The notes beneath the pieces were generated by a model that was given only the letters and a program-made list of their open reading frames with translations, ran no database searches and was not told the origin of the DNA. Position numbers and translations under genes: made by a program. DNA of 64,000 nucleotides, taken from positions 186,001-250,000 of the forward strand of contig JAEDHK010000001.1 of NCBI GenBank assembly GCA_016297005.1, read 5' to 3'. Positions 1 through 6,881 of this stretch are shown in pieces (position 1 is the stretch's first letter; each line of letters begins with the position of its first letter). The DNA comes from Clostridia bacterium. GTDB taxonomy: Bacteria; Bacillota; Clostridia; Christensenellales; DTU072.

Positions 1-2106
1 GTCAGGATCGCCGAAGAAGAAAAAGAAATAACCGAAAAGACGATGTCTTTCTGCCTGACCGGAGACATGCAACTCTATTTCGACGAAAGTCCGGAACTTT
101 ACGACGTATACGTGAGCGTGATCGAACGCGGTAAAGTCGTCGAGTGTTCCAAGATCAAAGCGGGTCCGTATTTGCTCGAAAAAGAAAACGGCGCGTTGCT
201 TTATAATGGGGAACCATTGAAGATCCGCGCGGTGGTCTACAATCCCGTTTATTCTCCGAATAAGCGTCTGATGACGGCAACCGAATACCAAAAGGACCTC
301 TTGCTCGTTAAAAAATACGGATTTAACGCCGTTCAACCGTCTTTCGTGGCGGGAGATTCTTTCTTGTCCGCTTGCCGGGAACTTGGACTGTACGTCGTTT
401 GTCCCGTGCCCGTGCGAGAAGCCTATCCTATATGCGACCGCAAGCGCGGTTTCGGCGTCTGGTACGACCCGGACTTCGTTGCGCGCGTCAAAAAACAGGC
501 CGAAATAGAATATAAACGTACGTCCTTATACAACAACGTTCTCGGATACGTCTTTATGCAGGAAGGCGATTTCCCGGCGTTTAAAGCCGCGACCGAAGGA
601 CTTCTTGACATGGGCGCGCCTCTTGTGATAGGAGCTACCGGACAGATCGACGGTCTCGTATATCCGTCCGTCGATAAACTGACGGAGAAAGTGAGCGAGG
701 GAATGGGTAAAGAAATTTTTTATCTGACCGAATACGCGCCTTCTTTCGGCGTCGGATGCCCGGACGCGACGAGATATGAAGATATCGTTTCCAGCAGTCC
801 CTGCTGTCTCGGCGGCGCGATGGTTCGATTTGTGGATGAATTCATCGACGGGGAGGGCGGAAGAGACGACGGTTTGTTTACCATAGAGAGAAAACCGACC
901 GCCGGCGCAAAAAATATTCAGTTCTTTTATCGGAAGGTAAAGACCGGATTGATATCCGAAAACCAACTCGAAATCGTCAATCTGCAAGAACATAAAGATA
1001 CTTCGGATTATCTTGTGAAGTTATGCATTGTCCGCGACGGAAAGGTGCTTTCACGTACCGATCTCGTGGCGACCGTTCCCGCGCGCTCCAAACGCGTCTA
1101 CGACGTTTTTATCGATCATATCGACGGAGATATGTTCCTGAACGTGGAGTTTTACGATAAAAAGAGTGGGGAACACTTATTTACCGAACAACACCGCTTA
1201 TCCGAAAAGATGCAGAAGTTCTCTCTTAAATGCAGCGATCGGTTGCGCGTTGACGAGTTCCCCGATTATATCGATATAACTTATAACGGCGGCGCAATGC
1301 GCTTCGATAAAAAGCTGGGCGCTTTCACGCGGTATACCGTTCGGGAAAAAGAAGTTTTGAAAGCCGATCGCCTGGTCGACGGCGGAAATTGCTTTGTCAG
1401 CAATATCGAACGTCCGTTCGTCCGCAACGTGTTAAAGTCCGATCGTCCCGTCTGGACCCGCTCTTTGCGCGACTTTTCCTGGAACAAAGGCGAAGACGGC
1501 ACGTACGTCGATATCCTTGTGGAAACCAGTATTAATCGTAAAGGTAAAGAGTGCTTCGTAATCCGGGATAAGTATATCGTCGGATCTTCGGGTAGAATAG
1601 AAGTATTCAGCGTTATCAATACGATGCGCCGCAATATGCCCAATCTCGACTGTTTCGGGAAGCAACTTCGCTTGCATAACGCTTTCGGAAACGTGACCTA
1701 TTACGGTCTGGGCCCCGAAAGCACGTACGTCGACATATGCGGCGGAGCCGTGATGGGCTTATATTCTTTGTCCGTAGACAGAGTTTTTGACGACATGCGC
1801 GTCAAACAGGAATGCGGCAACAGGATGAACGTCCACTACGTCGTGGCGCGCGATAAAGAGGGAGACGGTATCGTCTGTATCGCCGAACAAACGCCCTTCC
1901 AACTCCGCGTCAGCCCACTTTCCGATAAAGAGATCGAACGTGCTTGTCGCGGCGAAGCGACGGCGCAAAGCGGCGTTTACGTCGATATCAACGCCTTTGT
2001 CGGCGGCTTTGGTTCCAACAGAGGAGAACCGGCCAAAAAATACACTTATATGCCCGCCGAGTACGTACTGCACTTTTCTGTACTGCCCGTCGCCGGCAAT
2101 AGATAG
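1..2106 (+). CDS. Glycoside hydrolase family 2 (beta-galactosidase-like), 5'-truncated by the window edge
   Basis: Reading frame open from base 1, with 14 codons before the first ATG at 43, so the gene begins upstream of the window. The visible part holds the GH2 TIM barrel and the C-terminal Bgal small-chain-like domain (YYGLGPESTY, then a long beta-rich region). Counting from the ATG at 43, the acid/base Glu is probably E174 in FMQEGDF, at the place of GNES in LacZ. The nucleophile is probably E230 in LTEYAPSFGVG, which matches CEYAHAMGVG of the lacZ gene further along this window. The usual NHHDS metal/substrate motif at the barrel start reads YNPVYSP instead, so this is a divergent member whose substrate may not be lactose. 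Retaining glycosidase activity is a family inference. Cytoplasmic location is inferred, since the N-terminus is not visible. dnaX follows after 14 bases. Confidence 0.85.
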   Translation, partial: VRIAEEEKEITEKTMSFCLTGDMQLYFDESPELYDVYVSVIERGKVVECSKIKAGPYLLEKENGALLYNGEPLKIRAVVYNPVYSPNKRLMTATEYQKDLLLVKKYGFNAVQPSFVAGDSFLSACRELGLYVVCPVPVREAYPICDRKRGFGVWYDPDFVARVKKQAEIEYKRTSLYNNVLGYVFMQEGDFPAFKAATEGLLDMGAPLVIGATGQIDGLVYPSVDKLTEKVSEGMGKEIFYLTEYAPSFGVGCPDATRYEDIVSSSPCCLGGAMVRFVDEFIDGEGGRDDGLFTIERKPTAGAKNIQFFYRKVKTGLISENQLEIVNLQEHKDTSDYLVKLCIVRDGKVLSRTDLVATVPARSKRVYDVFIDHIDGDMFLNVEFYDKKSGEHLFTEQHRLSEKMQKFSLKCSDRLRVDEFPDYIDITYNGGAMRFDKKLGAFTRYTVREKEVLKADRLVDGGNCFVSNIERPFVRNVLKSDRPVWTRSLRDFSWNKGEDGTYVDILVETSINRKGKECFVIRDKYIVGSSGRIEVFSVINTMRRNMPNLDCFGKQLRLHNAFGNVTYYGLGPESTYVDICGGAVMGLYSLSVDRVFDDMRVKQECGNRMNVHYVVARDKEGDGIVCIAEQTPFQLRVSPLSDKEIERACRGEATAQSGVYVDINAFVGGFGSNRGEPAKKYTYMPAEYVLHFSVLPVAGNR

Positions 2107-2120
2107 CATCGGAATAACAT

Positions 2121-3770
2121 ATGGAACACGTATCCCTTTACAGGCGGTTCAGACCGGGTACCTTTGACGGCGTTATCGGTCAGAACCATATTACCAGAAC
2201 GCTCATCAATCAGGTGCGTTCGGACAACATCGGACATGCCTATCTCTTTACCGGTACCCGTGGTACGGGTAAAACTTCTTGCGCAAAGATTTTTGCCCGC
2301 GCGGTCAACTGCCTTTCTCCCGTCAACGGTTCTCCGTGCGGAAAATGCGAAGTTTGTCGTGCGTTGGAGAATCAGAACAACATCGACGTTCTTGAAATAG
2401 ACGCAGCGTCTAATAACGGCGTCGAAGAGATCCGCGCGTTGAGAGAAAACGTCTATTACAGACCGACGATCGGCAAATACAAAGTCTATATCATCGACGA
2501 AGTCCATATGCTTACGACTTCGGCGTTCAACGCCCTCTTGAAGACGTTGGAAGAGCCGCCGGCGCACGTCGTTTTTATCCTTGCCACGACCGAAGTGCAC
2601 AAGATTCCGCAGACTATTTTATCCCGATGCTTGCGATTCGATTTCCGACTTGTTTCGGAAGAAGAACTGGTCGGACTTCTGAAAAAGATTTTTGACGAAT
2701 TGGGAATAAAGTACGAGCTGCCTGCTTTGCACCGTATCGCGACCGCCGGAGAGGGCTCCGTTCGGGATACGCTCAGCGTGGCCGATATGTGTATGTCCTA
2801 TTGCGGAGATACCATTACTTTGGCAGGAACGTTAGAAGTGCTCGGCGCTACCGATTTCTCCGAATTGGACGCTCTGTGCGGCGCTATCCTCGACGGAGAT
2901 TGTTCTTCCGCACTGTCTCAATTGGATAAGCTGCTTACAAGCGGCCGAACCACCGTATACAAAGACTTGGCAAATTATTTCAGCGATCTGATTGCCGTCA
3001 AGAACGTAAAAGGGTACAAACCGGGTTCGTTGTCGGAAAGCGAATACGAAATGATGGCGAAGAGAGTCGATCATACCAACTATCGTATTTCCCGTTTGAT
3101 GGATATCATGGCCGAATTGGAAAACAAGATCCGTTTTTCCACCCAACCGCGCATTTTATTGGAAGCGGCGGTGGTGCGGGGATGCGAATTGGTAACCGAG
3201 CTCAATCTGGACGGTTTGACCGCCCGCGTCAAAGAGTTGGAAGATAAAATCAAGTCCGTTTGCGACGGCTCCTTGGTCTTGACTCCCGCCCGCCCGCCCC
3301 GTCAAGAAGACGTCGCCGCACCCGAGCGGAAAGCGGTCGAAAAGAAGCAGGCCGTCGACGTATCGGCGTTGCTCGCCGAAATCGGAACGGAAGAAAAAGG
3401 CGGTAAGCAGATTTTCGACGAGGACGCTTATTCTTCCGTAGATCAGAACGCCGCTGAAATTTGGTCGAAAGTCGTGCTTCGCTTGAACGATCTGAGAGAG
3501 ATGTCGCTTTTTATGGCGGCCAACGATATTAAGGAAAAAGCCGTAAAGATAAGCGGCAAAGATTTTGTGATTACAACCGGGGATCGCGCTACCATTGCTT
3601 TGATCGAGCGTGAAAACAATAAGGCTTTATTGCGTTCTCTTATCAGCGAAGCGGCAGGAGAGGAATATAACCTCGTTTTCCGTACGCCCGAAGTCAAGAA
3701 AGCTATTTCCGAAGAAGATAAATTGACTTTGAATCGCCTTTTTAACGGTTCCGTCAAATTCGGGAAATAA
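2121..3770 (+). CDS. dnaX: DNA polymerase III subunit gamma/tau (clamp loader)
   Basis: ATPase of the clamp-loader complex that puts the beta clamp on primed DNA at the replication fork. The N-terminal AAA+ module is complete: Walker A GTRGTGKT at residues 45-52, a four-cysteine zinc finger (C64, C73, C76, C79), Walker B/DExH IIDEVH near 124-129, and the sensor 1 region ILATTEVHKIP. After about residue 360 the sequence becomes a charged linker and a tau-type C-terminal domain. At 549 residues it is the usual length for Bacillota. No programmed-frameshift slippery run stands out. It starts 14 bases after the upstream glycosidase, yet the pairing looks accidental. recR and the YbaB gene that often follow dnaX are absent here, and a strong terminator ends the transcript. 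Confidence 0.97.
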   Translation: MEHVSLYRRFRPGTFDGVIGQNHITRTLINQVRSDNIGHAYLFTGTRGTGKTSCAKIFARAVNCLSPVNGSPCGKCEVCRALENQNNIDVLEIDAASNNGVEEIRALRENVYYRPTIGKYKVYIIDEVHMLTTSAFNALLKTLEEPPAHVVFILATTEVHKIPQTILSRCLRFDFRLVSEEELVGLLKKIFDELGIKYELPALHRIATAGEGSVRDTLSVADMCMSYCGDTITLAGTLEVLGATDFSELDALCGAILDGDCSSALSQLDKLLTSGRTTVYKDLANYFSDLIAVKNVKGYKPGSLSESEYEMMAKRVDHTNYRISRLMDIMAELENKIRFSTQPRILLEAAVVRGCELVTELNLDGLTARVKELEDKIKSVCDGSLVLTPARPPRQEDVAAPERKAVEKKQAVDVSALLAEIGTEEKGGKQIFDEDAYSSVDQNAAEIWSKVVLRLNDLREMSLFMAANDIKEKAVKISGKDFVITTGDRATIALIERENNKALLRSLISEAAGEEYNLVFRTPEVKKAISEEDKLTLNRLFNGSVKFGK

Positions 3771-3788
3771 AACGCATTGAATCTATAA

Positions 3789-3824
3789 AAAAGAGCTCTT
3801 TTGCCTGTACGAAAGAGCTCTTTT
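3789..3824. terminator. Bidirectional intrinsic terminator between dnaX and the ECF gene
   Basis: Perfect 10-bp stem AAAAGAGCTC / GAGCTCTTTT with a 16-base loop. A-rich sequence lies on the left and T-rich on the right, so it can stop transcripts from both converging genes. Confidence 0.85.
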
Positions 3825-3844
3825 ATTATATGGAAAAAAAGCGT

Positions 3845-4525
3845 TTATTCTTTGTCGGGGTCGTAAACAACTTCTACTTTGGATACGTCGTTGAGCCGTT
3901 CGACCGTTTCTTCGGGAACGGTATCTTCTTTTTTCTTGTTGTTTTCTCTTTTGACGCGTCGCGCCAATTGACGAACCGATTTGTAGATCACGGGGTCGAC
4001 GACGAGGTTGGCAACGATCTCGATCAGGAAGTTAATTCCGATAAAAGCGGTAACCAAAAAGACGAACAGATTTTTATCGCCGGCGGCGTCCTTAAAAAGA
4101 TCCGCAAAGAAGATATAGGCGCCGATGATGAATATTCCCGTATTGACGAGCGGTACCGTCACGGCAGCCACGATAGAGCCGATAAGGTCGTTCTTTTTCT
4201 CAATCAGTTTATGGAAGAGCCCTGCCAGGAACCCGGCGAGAGAAGTCTTAAAAAGGCAGACGAAAACGGTCGCCGCGGGGCTGAGCGATATAAAAGCGAG
4301 TGTGGATGGAGAAAAAATGGTAATAAGTCCGTTGATAAGTCCGAGCGCAAGTCCCACCCACGGGCCGTAGAAACAGGCGCCGATAACGATAGGGAAGAGG
4401 GCGAGATTCATATTGACCGCACCGAATTGGACGTAATTGGTAACGAAACAAAGAGCAACCTCCAATGCGACGAACAAAGCGATGCCCGTGATTCTTCTTG
4501 CGTCGAGTCTGAGCGTTTTTTTCAT
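3845..4525 (-). CDS. ECF transporter S component (vitamin-type substrate-binding membrane subunit)
   Basis: 226-residue hydrophobic protein with about six predicted membrane segments and the ECF S-component layout: ITGIALFVALEVAL at the start, then a segment NLALFPIVIGACFYGPWVGL of the kind that ends in a Gly-rich turn and an S-component-like LxPAA loop. It would bind a small micronutrient and work with the shared EcfA/A'/T energising module, which is not in this window. The ligand is not readable. The last 45 residues are a charged cytoplasmic tail, longer than usual. Monocistronic, with its own promoter (4607-4635, minus) and a terminator shared with dnaX. A GGAGG site lies directly upstream. 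Substrate could be a B vitamin or a queuosine precursor. The family call is firm, the substrate unknown. Confidence 0.85.
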   Translation of the reverse strand: MKKTLRLDARRITGIALFVALEVALCFVTNYVQFGAVNMNLALFPIVIGACFYGPWVGLALGLINGLITIFSPSTLAFISLSPAATVFVCLFKTSLAGFLAGLFHKLIEKKNDLIGSIVAAVTVPLVNTGIFIIGAYIFFADLFKDAAGDKNLFVFLVTAFIGINFLIEIVANLVVDPVIYKSVRQLARRVKRENNKKKEDTVPEETVERLNDVSKVEVVYDPDKE

Positions 4526-4606
4526 TGAAAATTTCCTCCTTTATTAGGTCGGCGACATCATTCGAATCGGCCATGCGAAAACGAGTCTTCCTTGCATGGT
4601 AAAGAT

Positions 4607-4635
4607 ATTATATCATTCGTAAATGATATTGGCAA
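4607..4635 (-). promoter_or_regulatory. Sigma-A promoter of the ECF gene with a palindrome in its spacer
   Basis: On the minus strand TTGCCA, 17 bases, TATAAT. The spacer and part of the -10 form an inverted repeat with 8-bp arms, ATATCATT and AATGATAT, separated by four bases (4610-4629), a likely operator. The predicted transcript starts just before a 6-bp stem CCATGC/GCATGG (4571-4599). No known riboswitch class was recognised in the leader. Confidence 0.7.
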
Positions 4636-4688
4636 ACTATCTTTTAAAAAAAAACTCCAATGAGACGACGTTTTTTATCGTTTTTTTG

Positions 4689-4717
4689 TTGCTTTTTTAT
4701 CTTGCTTGTGTTAAAAT
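4689..4717 (+). promoter_or_regulatory. Sigma-A promoter of rpsT
   Basis: TTGCTT, 17-base spacer, TAAAAT, about 45 bases before the rpsT start codon. Confidence 0.6.
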
Positions 4718-4760
4718 GTGTGAGCATAAAAAGTTATTCGCATAAATAAAGGAGAAAAAA

Positions 4761-5042
4761 ATGCCTATCATCAAATCGCAAAAGAAGCGCGTTCTTATAT
4801 CCGCCGAAGAAAAAGCTCGTAATAACAGTATCCGTAGCGAGGTCAAAACCGCTATCAAAAAGTTTGAGACCGCCGTTGCCGAAAACAAGTTGGATGAGGC
4901 TGCCGAACTGTTGAAGAAAGCCGTATCCGTTATCGACGAAGCCAAGAGAAAGGGCGTTTATCATATCAACAACGTTTCCCATAAGAAGGCGAGACTGTCC
5001 AGGATGCTCGACCAGGCCGTCAAAGCAAGCAAGGCTGAGTAG
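4761..5042 (+). CDS. rpsT: 30S ribosomal protein S20
   Basis: 93-residue, lysine-rich, all-helical protein that binds 16S rRNA early in small-subunit assembly. The family pattern is clear: an N-terminal KSQKKRVLISAEEKARNNSIRS helix (given here only as a pointer to residues 5-26), a central ENKLDEAAELLKKAVSVID helix hairpin, and the diagnostic C-terminal NNVSHKKARLSRML stretch (about 70-83). Length fits S20. Strong AAAGGAG ribosome site. It is monocistronic between its own promoter and a terminator. The holA gene often found beside rpsT is not present. Confidence 0.97.
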   Translation: MPIIKSQKKRVLISAEEKARNNSIRSEVKTAIKKFETAVAENKLDEAAELLKKAVSVIDEAKRKGVYHINNVSHKKARLSRMLDQAVKASKAE

Positions 5043-5073
5043 TTTTTCCGGTACGTATTTATCGTAATTTTTT

Positions 5074-5100
5074 CCGCAAAGATTAATTCTTTGCGGTTTT
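5074..5100 (+). terminator. rpsT terminator
   Basis: 8-bp stem CCGCAAAG / CTTTGCGG with a 7-base loop, followed by TTTTGTTT. Confidence 0.85.
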
Positions 5101-5116
5101 GTTTATAAAAAATGTT

Positions 5117-5146
5117 AAAAAAAAGACCTCTTTCAAGGTCTTTTTT
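5117..5146. terminator. Bidirectional terminator after the ThiT mini-operon
   Basis: 11-bp stem AAAAAAGACCT / AGGTCTTTTTT around a 6-base loop. It lies 19 bases beyond the stop of the minus-strand mini-protein gene and gives a T-run in both directions. Confidence 0.8.
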
Positions 5147-5164
5147 CATTTTCAGAAATACGTT

Positions 5165-5308
5165 CTATTCTGTGTCTGCTTTTTCGCCGAGCATCTTTTC
5201 TTTCAGCGTTCCCAGGCTTTTTTCATATTGTTCCCGGGTAATGGCGCCTGTGGCAAGAAAAGTATCGAGCAGTTCTTTTTGCTTTAAAAACAACTCTTGA
5301 TTGTTCAT
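5165..5308 (-). CDS. 47-residue SHOCT-like mini-protein, downstream of thiT
   Basis: Small acidic/basic amphipathic protein. A longer in-frame start exists at 5368, but it lies inside thiT. The ATG at 5308 is preferred because it begins 5 bases after the thiT stop and gives a compact product. The sequence is ELLDTFLATGAITREQYEKS followed by LGTLKEKM, which follows the SHOCT short C-terminal domain pattern (leucine-rich helix, G-x-I-T turn, second helix). Such domains are often tails of larger membrane proteins. Here one stands alone, directly downstream of a thiamine transporter subunit and sharing its transcript, so it is under the same TPP control. Function unknown. It might assist membrane assembly or be a stand-alone oligomerising peptide. 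Confidence 0.65.
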   Translation of the reverse strand: MNNQELFLKQKELLDTFLATGAITREQYEKSLGTLKEKMLGEKADTE

Positions 5309-5313
5309 AGACT

Positions 5314-6399
5314 TTACGCCTTTTTCACGTCTGCCGTAAGGAGCATTTTCAGTACGGTTTTGGAGCACATGAGAAAGAGACCGACGATAATGGCAATCGC
5401 CGCGTCGGGCAGAATATACATAGCGTTATACGCAATGCTATAAAGGTAGGGCGATGAGATATCGTAAGAAGAAGCGAAAGTTCCGAAAGCGAATACGCCG
5501 GACAAGAAAGAAGAGAGCAAGCGGAACAGGGCTGCGATCAGCGCGCCGAGAAAAAAGGTTATGTGAGGAGAGAGCTTAACGCGGCGTAAAATGCCCGCAA
5601 GCCCGATTCCGGCGAAGGCAATCGGGTAGTCGAGCAAGAATTGCGCCGGGTGCAGGATCCAGGGATCCTGAATGGCTTGCAACACACCGTATACGGCTCC
5701 GACGATCACGCCTTTTTTGAGACCGAAAGCGTAAGAATAGAGCATGATGGGAAGAAGCGACGCTAAGGTAATGGCACCGCCCATGGGCATTTTCAGAATG
5801 CGGATATAAGAAAGCGCGAACGCAAGCGCGATCGATATACCGGCATAAGTGATCGATTTCGTGTCAAAATCGGCAGATTTTTTGTCGATGAAAGTCAGTC
5901 CGACGATGGCAACGACGAGCAGAACCGCACATATCCACAAGGGGACGGTCTGAACGTCGTCCTCGGTCAGCCAGTTCTTTTCGCTCGGTTCGCCGGTAGA
6001 ATAGTAAACGACGAGGCAGACGACTACGGCGACGAGAGCAAGCGCTGTGGCGATCAGGAATCCGATGCGGAGCGCCTTGTTTTTACTGAGAGCAAAGACG
6101 ATAGCCGCGGCGAGCGTCACGGCGGCGAACGCGATCATCGGGTATAAACTGAGAGGGCTGATGCCGCCGTCGTTTTTGTTGTCGATGGCGGTCAGGACGG
6201 TGAAGAGGACGATGGAAGTAGCTACGTACGTACCGCCCAGGATCAAAAAGACTTTGCCGACGATCTTGTTTTTACTTTTGGTAAAAAACGTCGTTACAAG
6301 GTAGGCCAAGGCGATGGCGATAGCCAGCCATAGCATAATCGAACGCGCCGTGTTGGTCGTGTCGGAAAAGTTAGTGAAATATTGTGTGACTTTACCCAT
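5314..6399 (-). CDS. thiT: Thiamine ECF transporter S component (ThiT) with a long N-terminal membrane extension
   Basis: The C-terminal half (about residues 175-361) matches ThiT: SYIRILKMPMGGAITLASLL, which is the MPxGGxxTLASMLPI thiamine-site region, followed by GLKKGVIVGAVYGVLQAIQD and WILHPAQFLLDYPIAFAGIG. It binds extracellular thiamine and hands it to the shared EcfAA'T module. ThiT proteins are normally near 180-200 residues. This one has about 170 extra N-terminal residues with roughly five to six further hydrophobic helices and no recognised family. The start at 6399 has GGGAGG upstream. Expression is under the TPP riboswitch at 6504-6643, which independently supports thiamine as ligand. 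The extension is not a frameshift product, because the frame is continuous. A SHOCT-like mini-protein follows. Confidence 0.9.
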   Translation of the reverse strand: MGKVTQYFTNFSDTTNTARSIMLWLAIAIALAYLVTTFFTKSKNKIVGKVFLILGGTYVATSIVLFTVLTAIDNKNDGGISPLSLYPMIAFAAVTLAAAIVFALSKNKALRIGFLIATALALVAVVVCLVVYYSTGEPSEKNWLTEDDVQTVPLWICAVLLVVAIVGLTFIDKKSADFDTKSITYAGISIALAFALSYIRILKMPMGGAITLASLLPIMLYSYAFGLKKGVIVGAVYGVLQAIQDPWILHPAQFLLDYPIAFAGIGLAGILRRVKLSPHITFFLGALIAALFRLLSSFLSGVFAFGTFASSYDISSPYLYSIAYNAMYILPDAAIAIIVGLFLMCSKTVLKMLLTADVKKA

Positions 6400-6503
6400 A
6401 ATATACCTCCCGGGTAATAATTTTTACTGGCTGTCAGCGGCGGGGAGAACTTGTCTCTGAAAAAAGAGGTCGACAAAAATCGTCTGTGCGATCCGATTGC
6501 CGA

Positions 6504-6532
6504 ATAAAAAACTCCTTTTAACATAAAAGGAG
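6504..6532 (-). terminator. Riboswitch expression platform: intrinsic terminator
   Basis: On the minus strand an 8-bp stem CTCCTTTT / AAAAGGAG with a 5-base loop and a TTTTTTAT tail, placed between the TPP aptamer and thiT. Its 5' arm extends upstream as CGGCTCCT (6528-6535), which can instead pair with AGGAAGCCG (6563-6571) at the 3' side of the aptamer. This gives a readable antiterminator, so the switch should be transcriptional OFF when TPP is bound. Confidence 0.85.
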
Positions 6533-6561
6533 CCGCAAAAAATATTTTAAAGTAATATCGA

Positions 6562-6643
6562 ACGGCTTCCTTTCCCACTATTACGTGGGCAAGTTCTAAG
6601 GGTTTGTTCTCAGGCAAAACGGATTTGCCACCCCCAGCACGTC
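6562..6643 (-). promoter_or_regulatory. TPP riboswitch (THI element) aptamer
   Basis: Minus strand shows the conserved order of the thi-box: GGGGGTG near 6630, the CTGAGA pyrimidine-sensor loop (6608-6613), ACCC, then GAAC, a CCCAC/GTGGG hairpin with the loop GTAATA, and a closing GGAAGC. The second hairpin (P4/P5 region) is somewhat shorter than the textbook form. Location upstream of thiT supports the call. Confidence 0.85.
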
Positions 6644-6846
6644 TTTATTGTAGTCGTCGCCAGGCGACTTGTCAATCGTTTTTCTTCAACTCTTTTCAAA
6701 TTGAAAGCGACGCAAACGAGGCGGCGTTCTTGTCCGGACGGGAGAAAAGGATAGCCGTTCTTTACGGTTACCCTTCTTCGGAAACAGGATGAGCGTTGAA
6801 TAAAAAAGTCTTGACGGTATTCTTTTTCTCGTCGTTTTGTTTTTAA

Positions 6847-6875
6847 TTGAATTTTCAAAGATATGATGTTATAAT
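6847..6875 (+). promoter_or_regulatory. Sigma-A promoter abutting the next start codon
   Basis: TTGAAT, 17-base spacer, TATAAT ending at 6875. The expected transcription start (about 7 bases on) coincides with the ATG at 6882, suggesting a leaderless or nearly leaderless mRNA. Confidence 0.6.
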
Positions 6876-6881
6876 AAGGAT

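Noticed and set aside
3830..4528. Plus-strand 232-codon frame opposite the ECF gene
   Set aside because: Highly charged translation without structure. The minus-strand frame is a clear ECF S-component with promoter and ribosome site.
4526..4606. Riboswitch before the ECF gene
   Set aside because: Only a 5' hairpin and a plain leader are visible. No THF, preQ1, cobalamin or FMN signature was recognised, so it is left as promoter plus hairpin.
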